Shown piece by piece: positions 1 to 6,077 of a stretch of DNA of 42,804 nucleotides; position 1 is the first letter of the stretch, and every line of letters begins with the position of its first letter. The notes under the pieces are model-generated. The model did no database searches. It was not told where the DNA came from and saw only the letters and a program-made list of their open reading frames with translations. The stretch is from Hydrogenophilus sp. (GTDB taxonomy: Bacteria; Pseudomonadota; Gammaproteobacteria; Burkholderiales; Thiobacillaceae). The stretch covers positions 14,504 through 57,307 of the forward strand of contig DYFK01000007.1 of NCBI GenBank assembly GCA_020725265.1, written 5' to 3'. A program made the translations under genes and the position numbers.

Positions 1-175
1 CGGCCTCGCCATCGCCTACCCCATCGGCCTCGGCCTCGCCGCCGGCGCCATGATCTTCGTGGTCTCGCACGAAGTCATCCCGGAAACCCACCGCAACGGC
101 CACCAGACCCCCGCCACCCTCGGCCTGATGACCGGCTTCGCCATCATGATGCTGCTAGACACCGGCCTGGGCTGA
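1..175 (+). CDS. ZIP family metal transporter, C-terminal fragment
   Basis: This is the last 57 codons of a gene that starts before the window, read in frame from base 2 to a TGA at 173-175. The visible protein has two hydrophobic stretches. The first contains GAMIFVVSHEVIPETH and the second GLMTGFAIMMLLDTGLG, which ends the protein. The SHEVIPE segment matches the metal-binding transmembrane helix 5 signature (HE-x-x-PE) of ZIP/GufA/ZupT-type divalent metal transporters, and the protein ends right after the last helix, as is usual in the family. From the family, it would sit in the inner membrane and import zinc or a related divalent metal. Substrate and N-terminus cannot be judged here. It is the last gene with native, GC-rich codon use before the AT-richer island. 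Confidence 0.8.
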   Translation, partial: GLAIAYPIGLGLAAGAMIFVVSHEVIPETHRNGHQTPATLGLMTGFAIMMLLDTGLG

Positions 176-571
176 ACCGGACCACCGCGCGCGGCACCGT
201 CCGCGCGCGCACCCCGTCATTCCCACGCACGCGGAAATCCAGCCCCACGAATCGACGACCCCCCCGCCATCCCACCGCCAACATCGACGGAGCCGGTTGT
301 CTCGAAAATGGAATTGATGTTGAATCGCGGACAGCCCCAATAAACCGGACAGACCCGGACCAAAACCGACACCGCCAATCCGCGCACTGATCGGCGAATG
401 GCGGGAAGACAAGGGCAAGCAACGAAATCGGGAAGGCAGTGATCAACAACCGATGCGCCGTGCTGAACGGAATCTGTGCAGCATGGATTCACGAGACTCT
501 GTTCAATCAAATGTTTGGCATCAATATGGTCTACTTTCGGTGCCTACTTTAATTAGAGGAACTCTTCCATC
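176..571. other. Gap between ZIP gene and AIPR gene; left edge of the island
   Basis: No gene is supported in these 396 bases. Short frames on either strand look like by-products of base composition. The first half is GC-rich like the rest of the chromosome and holds the dRS3-like palindrome described separately. Composition drops noticeably from about 430 onward, which I take as the left edge of the acquired segment. No convincing promoter was found. A purine-rich AGAGGA at 555-560 is the probable ribosome binding site of the next gene. Confidence 0.5.
215..242. repeat. dRS3-like palindromic repeat, left copy
   Basis: The 28 bases here match the reverse complement of 4781-4808 at 25 of 28 positions. 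The core at 219-238 is ATTCCC-N8-GGAAAT, one base from the ATTCCC-N8-GGGAAT pattern known as dRS3 in Neisseria. Together with the right-hand copy it brackets the AT-rich island in inverted orientation. Confidence 0.7.
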
Positions 572-2290
572 ATGGCCACACTTGCCCAGCCTAAAGACAA
601 GAATCGCGCAGCGGACCCACGGAAGGAACTGCTGGCTGCTATTGATGCATTGGCCCGGCGAGGAGGTATTACTCGTGATCGAGCCATTACTGCTTGGTAT
701 GCCACGACGCTACTTGGCGTCGATGAGGATGATGCGCTTGATGCCGCTTCAGTCGATGGCCCAGAGGACGGCGGTTGCGACTTCATTTACATTGACGATG
801 AGCAGGAGTCAATTTACGTCTTGCAGGGATACGTTTCTGATCGCTCTGAACGAAGCGCTGGAATCAAGAAGTGGAATGCACTGCTTGCCTCAATTTCCAG
901 CGTAAAAGACCCAGTGTCATTCAAACATGCTGGGCGCGAGGACATCTTTGAACGGCTAACTGAGGGAGCGACCGAAGGATATAGCCTTGTCCTGGGCCTG
1001 ATCTCGCTTGCAGCAAAATCTGATCAAATAGCCCGCCAAAGGGAAAGTACTATACGAGCAAGAACCTATGGGCCAAATGCCTCGTTCATCTACGAGTATC
1101 AAGACACCCTCTACGACAAGTACCTTGTTGCCAGAGCGGCGAGTCGTAATGTTCCGAGCGACACCATTACGTTTACCGGGGAGGTTGGACAGATCAAAGG
1201 CGAGTTCGGCCAAGCGGTTGTTGGCGCGGTAAGGGCGCGCGAACTCGTAAGGCTACATGCTGACCACAAGAATCAGCTATTTGAAGGTAATGTTCGTCTT
1301 TTTATCGGACAGAGAAAGGGGGGAATCAACGAGAAGATTGTTGAAACTGCGGAGGGGCGCCCTGGAGATTTCTGGGCGCTCAATAACGGCATTACTATCG
1401 TCGCTGATTCATTTGAAGCAGTTACCGAGCGGAAGTATGCGCTTCGTCATTTCTCGATTGTTAACGGATGCCAAACGACGGTAAGCCTGTCCAAAGCTGT
1501 CGAGACCTCGGTGGATGCGGGTCAGGCGCAGGTACTTGTTCGGGTAGTTGCTGCGAAGAAGGCTCTTCTGACTGACATCGTTCGATACAACAATACGCAG
1601 AATCCTGTGAAGCTCTCAGCAGTACGCCTTCTCGATCCTATCCAAGAGGGCTTGCGCGAGGCATTTTCTCGGATTAACTATGCCTATGCCCCAAAGCAGG
1701 AAGGGGCGCGGCAAACGAAGAACGCAAAACGAATTGAACTCGACAAGGCAGCACAATATCTTGCATCGATGTCAGACGAAACAATTCTTGAAGCCGTTAC
1801 CCGAAAGATGGAGTTGTTCGACAGGTTCTATAAGTCCGTCTTCCCTCGCGGCTTGGCTCCCGAGCGTGTCTTCTTGGCGTGGCTGATTGCTCAGGAAATC
1901 GAAGTTGAACGTGAGGCGCTCTTAAGTGCCAGCGACGATCACGCTGACAAGGTCATGAGAACAATCCTGGGAATCCATGGAACCCCCTGGGGAATTTATG
2001 TCGCCAATCACCTAATTGAGCAATCCGGCTCCGATATGTCAAAGATTACACTAACTCGCATGAATACTGCCGAGTTTCGGAACGCCGTAGCTAAATATGC
2101 AAAGAAGGCCATGGAACTGTATTCGGAGATTGCGGTGAATATTGTCAGCGCCAACGAGGATGAGAACATCCGGAACGTAATTCGCGTCAAACCATTTTTG
2201 GATAAACTTAAGCGTAATCTCACTCTTCGTATGGCTCGTTTTGCGACATGGAGATTGCCGAAGTTGCATAGCGTGGCTACCCAGTCTTGA
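572..2290 (+). CDS. AIPR family protein (abortive infection phage resistance type)
   Basis: This 572-residue protein is not predicted to be membrane-bound. The AIPR signature lies at about residues 265-310: FWALNNGITIVADSF, followed about 20 residues later by FSIVNGCQTTVSLSKA. This is the NNGIT...NGCQT pattern of the AIPR family, named after lactococcal abortive-infection phage-resistance proteins. The length is typical. The N-terminal 240 residues include an acidic patch (DGPEDGGCDFIYIDDEQES), reminiscent of the nuclease-like N-terminal region of some AIPR proteins, though I cannot assign it firmly. The ATG at 572 has AGAGGA eleven bases upstream. Codon use and base composition are clearly more AT-rich than in the flanking chromosome, which suggests horizontal acquisition. 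Two further same-strand genes of similar composition follow. A phage-defence role is inferred from family and context only. Confidence 0.85.
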   Translation: MATLAQPKDKNRAADPRKELLAAIDALARRGGITRDRAITAWYATTLLGVDEDDALDAASVDGPEDGGCDFIYIDDEQESIYVLQGYVSDRSERSAGIKKWNALLASISSVKDPVSFKHAGREDIFERLTEGATEGYSLVLGLISLAAKSDQIARQRESTIRARTYGPNASFIYEYQDTLYDKYLVARAASRNVPSDTITFTGEVGQIKGEFGQAVVGAVRARELVRLHADHKNQLFEGNVRLFIGQRKGGINEKIVETAEGRPGDFWALNNGITIVADSFEAVTERKYALRHFSIVNGCQTTVSLSKAVETSVDAGQAQVLVRVVAAKKALLTDIVRYNNTQNPVKLSAVRLLDPIQEGLREAFSRINYAYAPKQEGARQTKNAKRIELDKAAQYLASMSDETILEAVTRKMELFDRFYKSVFPRGLAPERVFLAWLIAQEIEVEREALLSASDDHADKVMRTILGIHGTPWGIYVANHLIEQSGSDMSKITLTRMNTAEFRNAVAKYAKKAMELYSEIAVNIVSANEDENIRNVIRVKPFLDKLKRNLTLRMARFATWRLPKLHSVATQS

Positions 2291-2385
2291 ACATTGATGC
2301 CGAACCCATCATTCCATCGGACCTTTCGCATATGGCCGTGCAAGGCCGGTGAATTCAGATGTTAGGTGCATTTGGAGCCGCCTCT

Positions 2386-3000
2386 ATGGATTTGGACCGT
2401 GCGGAAAAGCTCTTGGATACCTTGGCATCCATTGTTGACTATCCACTCTTCGACGAGTCGCTCAGGGTGAAGCTTAGTGCAACACTGGCCATCAGTTCAC
2501 TGCAATTTGCCGCAGCCACTCGTGTTTTATGCGGCGAAGGTTTATTGTTGGGCGGAAGTGCCACGCTTCGCTCGCAATTTGAGGCGTTGATTCGTAGTGT
2601 TTGGGCGCTACATCAGGCAACAGAAGGCCAGGTAGAGCGCCTTTCCGCCGATTTGAATAAAGAAACACAACAAGCAAGCAAAAATATTCCTCTTGCTAAC
2701 GAGATGCTCACTGAGCTTGAGAAATTACCACAACTTAAAAATCTTCTAGTTGCACTATGTGAATTTAAGGGTAGTTCTTGGCTTCCACTAAACTCATTCG
2801 TGCATTCTGGGATTCATGCGATTCATTGGACAAAGCACGGCGCACCTCCTCAGTTGCTTGATAACATATTTCGTGCAAGCAATGGCCTTGCATTTTTGGC
2901 ATTTCAGAGCATTGGCATTTTGACGGGACGACCTCACGTGCAATCTGAGCTTTTTGCAGCTACCGCAAGCTTTTCTAGTATTCTTCCAAAACATAGATAA
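2386..3000 (+). CDS. Unassigned helical protein in AIPR island (DUF5677/DUF6988-like)
   Basis: A soluble protein of 204 residues, probably almost all helical. I start it at ATG 2386 because GGAG at 2374-2377 lies eight bases upstream. An in-frame ATG at 2359 would add nine residues (MLGAFGAAS) behind a weaker GGTG. The middle reads SATLRSQFEALIRSVWALHQAT and the C-terminal half LNSFVHSGIHAIHW. An Arg-containing helix (LRSxFE.LIRSVW) followed by a His-rich helix (FVHSGIHA) resembles the DUF5677/DUF6988 group of uncharacterised bacterial helical proteins, often found in defence-rich accessory regions. That resemblance is from memory and weak. It lies 68 bases (as annotated, 95) after the AIPR stop and shares its low GC content, so co-transcription is likely. 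No catalytic motif is recognised. Confidence 0.65.
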   Translation: MDLDRAEKLLDTLASIVDYPLFDESLRVKLSATLAISSLQFAAATRVLCGEGLLLGGSATLRSQFEALIRSVWALHQATEGQVERLSADLNKETQQASKNIPLANEMLTELEKLPQLKNLLVALCEFKGSSWLPLNSFVHSGIHAIHWTKHGAPPQLLDNIFRASNGLAFLAFQSIGILTGRPHVQSELFAATASFSSILPKHR

Positions 3001-3042
3001 TTTGGGCGTTAAGCACTCAGAGAATAGGGAGGGGCTGATTCT

Positions 3043-4002
3043 GTGGACGAAGAAAAATACATCGGATACATCAAGTACGAGGGCGTACTAGTCGAGGACG
3101 GGCTTATGGATGCTCGCAAGCAGGCTAAAGCGCTGCTTGGATTTGATGCAGCTTTGCGTTACTTCATCGCCAAACGAGCCCCTGATTTCCGAAACATAGA
3201 CTTTGAGATACCCGTCCGTGTCCGCAAGGGATCATGGGAAGCCTTAATACCGGAAACAGTGGCGGGCTGGGTTCAAGCAGGTTTGGGTGTGGTCGCGACC
3301 GCTTACTTCACGAAGGCCGCGCAAAAAATGGCGGACAAGGACTTTGAAGACTTTGGTATCACTGACCTGTTCAGAATGGCCATTGATGCCATAAAGTGGT
3401 TCGCGAGAATCGGTAAGCACATGGGGAATGTTGCTATCCGTGAGTTCAAAGATGTTCAGTTCAATGATGACCTGACGCAAATGGGGGTCACAAACGAGAA
3501 GGGAGAAATCCTTTTCGTTCCAAAGCACATATTGGATTTGTACGTCAGCACCAATCCTAGACTTCTCGAAAGCATCGCAGAAAACATTCACAATGGCAGA
3601 TCACTTGCCATTGGTTCCATTCGAGGCGATGAGGTTGACGAAGAGGTGGTTAATATGGTGGATAAATTCATCTTTTGTGATGAATCTGCTGAGATTGATG
3701 AAGATGTTCTCTTTCCTGAGCTAGTCCACGGCGATTACGTAGTTTTGGAGGGCGAAGTCACTCGCGAGAACAAGACATCAAACTCGATGGGTTTTAAATA
3801 CAACGATCACATTTTGACCGCCTATCCTGAAACTGGCAGCATTGTTCGATACAAGCCGCTACTGTTTCTCAAATGCAGGCTGTTTGGAACCATTAACAGA
3901 ATTGATGAAACTGGTCGTATCGGAGCCCGTCGCCCCAAGCTGTACTTCTCAAACCTTGAACCGCTTGAAGAAGATAGTGAAGATTCGAGGCTATTCGAAT
4001 GA
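3043..4002 (+). CDS. Unassigned 319-residue protein in AIPR island
   Basis: Not recognised. Translation probably starts at the GTG at 3043, since a strong GGGAGGGG lies at 3027-3034, eight bases upstream, and no better ATG exists nearby. The N-terminal 60 residues look like a small mixed alpha/beta domain (EKYIGYIKYEGVLVEDG; PDFRNIDFEIPVRVRKGSW). Next comes a moderately hydrophobic helix (VAGWVQAGLGVVATAYF, about residues 73-90) that could touch the membrane, then a helical segment to residue 130. The C-terminal half is beta-rich and acidic (DYVVLEGEVTRENKTSN ... IVRYKPLLFLKCRLFG), compatible with an OB- or SH3-like barrel. It follows the previous gene by 42 bases on the same strand, with the same AT-rich composition, so it is probably the third gene of one acquired operon. 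The function is unknown; it could be a partner or effector of the AIPR protein. Confidence 0.75.
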   Translation: MDEEKYIGYIKYEGVLVEDGLMDARKQAKALLGFDAALRYFIAKRAPDFRNIDFEIPVRVRKGSWEALIPETVAGWVQAGLGVVATAYFTKAAQKMADKDFEDFGITDLFRMAIDAIKWFARIGKHMGNVAIREFKDVQFNDDLTQMGVTNEKGEILFVPKHILDLYVSTNPRLLESIAENIHNGRSLAIGSIRGDEVDEEVVNMVDKFIFCDESAEIDEDVLFPELVHGDYVVLEGEVTRENKTSNSMGFKYNDHILTAYPETGSIVRYKPLLFLKCRLFGTINRIDETGRIGARRPKLYFSNLEPLEEDSEDSRLFE

Positions 4003-4132
4003 ATGTTCATAATAATGCGCTACATCCGACCATCAAAATGCTGCGAATTTGCAGTCAACGGAGCTTTCATGTTGACCCAATAAAAACCCACAAATTAACA
4101 GACCTCCTCACTCCATCGTACCACCCTCCCTC

Positions 4133-4641
4133 ATGATCATCCCCGCTCCGGACGCCACCGCGTTCATTCAGGGTTACACCCAGCTCATGGTGGAAATCCA
4201 TGGGCCGGTTTCCGGGAAAAAAGCTCCGAAATTGCTGAATGTCCTGGCTGCCGCGCGGCTCGAATATCTGGCGAAGCCCGCGCTGCTTGACCAGGCGATC
4301 CGTCGATTGGCGGCCGCTTCGGTGACGATTCCGGACGAGGTGGTGTCCGCGATTCGTGGTCTCCAGGTCAGGAAATGGGCCTATCTCAGGGATAGCCGTT
4401 CTCATTCGGTGTTCATCGATCCTTCCGGTACGGTCGCTTATGGCGTTCTTGGCCTTACCGAGCGCATCCGCGACGTCATTGGCGGTTCCGGCGCCATGGT
4501 CGAAACCGGTCTGTTCCGGTATGGCGGACGTTACGTCACGGATGGCATCGTGTCCGAAGCCGTCTGCTCGGACCCCAGATCAAGCGCGAGTAGAACGATG
4601 TGCTTGCCCGGCTCCGGAGCGCGCGGGCGTTTCATGTGTAG
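4133..4641 (+). pseudogene. Decayed conserved hypothetical gene (frameshift plus nonsense)
   Basis: The frame from ATG 4133 gives about 144 residues of normal-looking protein (MIIPAPDATAFIQGYTQLM ... RYVTDGIVSEAV). It then runs into low-quality Arg/Ser/Gly-rich sequence to a stop at 4738. Adding one G at 4566 (TG to TGG) restores a sensible end in the next frame: VWLGPQIKRE, stop at 4591-4593, then NDVLARLRSARAFHV and a final TAG at 4639-4641. One deleted base and one nonsense change therefore explain the break, and I treat the original gene as ending at 4641. The intact protein would have been about 169 residues, soluble, mixed alpha/beta. It resembles a conserved betaproteobacterial hypothetical protein, but I cannot name the family. 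It has no clear Shine-Dalgarno sequence and sits at the right border of the AT-rich island. Confidence 0.65.
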
Positions 4642-4720
4642 GCCGGGCGTTGTGCGGGTTTCACTGGCACGTCATCCGGCCGGGGGAGCCAGCGCGAATG
4701 GCCGCGCGATTGGGGGCGGA

Positions 4721-4816
4721 CCCAATGCCGTCAAGTGAGGCAGGGCATGCTCGCGCGGGCGGGCTCCGGCAGTCGAAATACTGGATTCCCGCCTGCGCGG
4801 GAATGACGGCATTGGG
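4721..4816. repeat. MITE-like element with 13-bp inverted ends and dRS3-like palindrome
   Basis: CCCAATGCCGTCA at 4721-4733 is the exact reverse complement of TGACGGCATTGGG at 4804-4816, giving a 96-base unit with perfect 13-base inverted ends. Inside, 4785-4804 is a perfect ATTCCC-N8-GGGAAT palindrome (dRS3 pattern), and 4781-4808 is the inverted partner of 215-242. No coding capacity. It may be a small non-autonomous mobile element or a repeat of the dRS3/REP type. Confidence 0.65.
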
Positions 4817-4817
4817 T

Positions 4818-4886
4818 GTGCTACGTCCCGCGCATATTGGGCGTGCTATGTCCCGCGCATATTCGGTGCGCCACGCCCCGCGCGAT
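4818..4886. repeat. 25-bp tandem repeat, about 2.7 copies
   Basis: A 25-base unit beginning GTGCTACGTCCCGCGCATAT is repeated at 4818 and 4843 with few differences, followed by a diverged partial third copy from 4868 (GCGCCACGCCCCGCGC). It begins directly after the inverted-end element and ends just before the antitoxin remnant, in a stretch with no intact gene. Confidence 0.55.
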
Positions 4887-4907
4887 CGCGATGCCGGGGA
4901 ATTTGCC

Positions 4908-5000
4908 ATGACCACGACGACGATCCGCCTGTCTAACGCGCTCAAGGCCCGCGCCGTCGGCAAGGCCACGCGACGACCGGGTGCCCGCGAACCGGGTTGA
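4908..5000 (+). pseudogene. Remnant of a ribbon-helix-helix (ParD/CopG-like) antitoxin
   Basis: A 30-codon frame beginning MTTTTIRLSNALKARAVGKA. The TIRLsxALKAR opening is the beta-strand and first helix of ribbon-helix-helix antitoxins, which are normally about 80 residues. Here the homologous part stops after about 20 residues and the frame ends at TGA 4998-5000, so the second helix and the toxin-binding tail are missing, probably by deletion. The toxin-like remnant starts six bases later, matching the usual antitoxin-then-toxin order. Confidence 0.6.
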
Positions 5001-5005
5001 TCCTG

Positions 5006-5236
5006 ATGGCCTGCATCGGGCTGGCCCCCGGGGTTGGCGAGGATTTCGAACGGATTCCCGATCATCCTGAACCGCGCCAGGTTGTTGAGGCCGCTGGCCG
5101 AATTCTGGAAAACATCGCGGCCATCGATGTCTTGGCGGGCCATCCACTGATCGGCTGTCCGGCCGGGAATGGCAGGCGGGAATTGGTGATCGGGTGTCGA
5201 ACTCCGGTGTCCATGAACTCTTGGGCGCCCGTCTGA
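5006..5236 (+). pseudogene. Remnant of a RelE/ParE-like toxin
   Basis: From ATG 5006 the frame reads LAPGVGEDFERIPDH ... RILENIAAIDVLAGHPLIG ... GNGRRELVIG. This follows the ParE/RelE toxin pattern: a first strand, two long helices, the 'PLIGRP' turn and the 'RELVIG' strand. After RELVIG (about 5190) the protein turns into unrelated sequence and stops at 5236. The expected C-terminal part (a GYVALYRY-like strand followed by a final Arg-rich strand), which carries the functional surface, is absent from this strand. With the truncated antitoxin just upstream, this is a dead ParDE-type pair. Confidence 0.6.
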
Positions 5237-5405
5237 CGGATGGCGTGGGCTTCCGCCCGGCCGGTCTCGCGGCGCCGCCCACCTTGTTTGACAAGTATCA
5301 AACCGCCTCCGGGCAGGCCCTGATACAAGCCGTCCACGTGCCCGGCCGGGCCGGCCATGCGGTCCACGTGAATGCCCTGTTTTCAATCACTTCAGGAGTC
5401 CTGCC

Positions 5406-5771
5406 ATGCCCACGCTTTACCAACGTCTAGGCGGCTATGACGCGATCGCCGCCGTCTGCGCCGACCTGATCACCCGCCTGCGCGCCGATGCCCAGCTTGG
5501 GCGCTTCTGGGCGAATCGCGGAGAGGATGGGATCAAGCGCGAATACCAGTTGCTGGTCGATTTTCTGTGCAACGCTTCCGGCGGTCCGATGTACTACACC
5601 GGCCGGGACATGAAGCTGTCGCATGCCGGCATGCGGATCAGCGCGAGCGATTGGGATGTGTTCATGGGGCATCTGAACGCGACGCTGGACCATTTCGCCG
5701 TGCCCGCGGCGGAGCGGAGTGATGTCGTCGCTTTCGTGCTGTCCACCCGCGACGACATGGTGGAGTGCTGA
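5406..5771 (+). CDS. Group 1 truncated haemoglobin
   Basis: At 121 residues this is the normal size for a group 1 (N-type) truncated haemoglobin, a 2-on-2 alpha-helical globin that binds haem b and handles O2 or NO in the cytoplasm. It opens TLYQRLGGYDAIAAVC, the usual pre-B and B helix sequence. CNASGGPMYYTGRDM (about residues 55-69) is the conserved E-F turn, and His73 in MKLSHAGMRI is the expected proximal haem ligand (F8). The ATG at 5406 has AGGAG at 5395-5399. It is the first intact, GC-rich gene after the decayed region and is followed by a hairpin at 5786, so it is probably transcribed alone. The B10 residue and ligand preference cannot be settled by eye. An FNR/Anr-like box about 200 bases downstream belongs to the next gene. 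Confidence 0.93.
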   Translation: MPTLYQRLGGYDAIAAVCADLITRLRADAQLGRFWANRGEDGIKREYQLLVDFLCNASGGPMYYTGRDMKLSHAGMRISASDWDVFMGHLNATLDHFAVPAAERSDVVAFVLSTRDDMVEC

Positions 5772-5785
5772 GCGTCGCGGGACGC

Positions 5786-5813
5786 GCGGGCGGGCCAGTC
5801 TCGCCCGCTCTTT
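5786..5813 (+). terminator. Probable terminator after truncated haemoglobin gene
   Basis: GCGGGCG at 5786-5792 pairs perfectly with CGCCCGC at 5802-5808 around a nine-base loop, followed by TCTTT. It lies 15 bases past the globin stop. The T tract is short, so termination may be partial. Confidence 0.45.
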
Positions 5814-5969
5814 CCAGGGATATGGGTTGCCGCGCGACGATCGGGCCGGCGGGGATTCCGGGGAACTTGTCTTGCGCGCCATTTCAGGAAATCCCGGGCG
5901 TGTGGCCGGAGCGCATCAGCGCGAGGTCCGCGCCATGACGGGGAAACCGGACAAGCCCGCCGGAAACTC

Positions 5970-5983
5970 TTGATCTTGGTCAA
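5970..5983. promoter_or_regulatory. FNR/Anr-like binding site upstream of the chemoreceptor
   Basis: TTGATCTTGGTCAA differs from the FNR/Anr consensus TTGAT-N4-ATCAA at one position. A TATGCT at 6036-6041 could be the -10 box, placing the site centre about 71 bases before a start near 6048. That is a spacing used by class I FNR activation. No clean -35 was found. The 5772-6077 gap otherwise holds only the terminator hairpin and the GGAG ribosome binding site at 6068-6071. Confidence 0.4.
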
Positions 5984-6077
5984 GGCTGGGGTGGGGTCGG
6001 CAACGTCGTTGGCGTTTTCGATGGTGGTCCGGGGGTATGCTCCATAAGCAAATTGCAATCTGCTAATGGAGTCACCG

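Noticed and set aside
6066-6077. Earlier ATG for the chemoreceptor
   Set aside because: It would place the GGAG ribosome binding site inside the gene and adds only MESP; ATG 6078 fits better.
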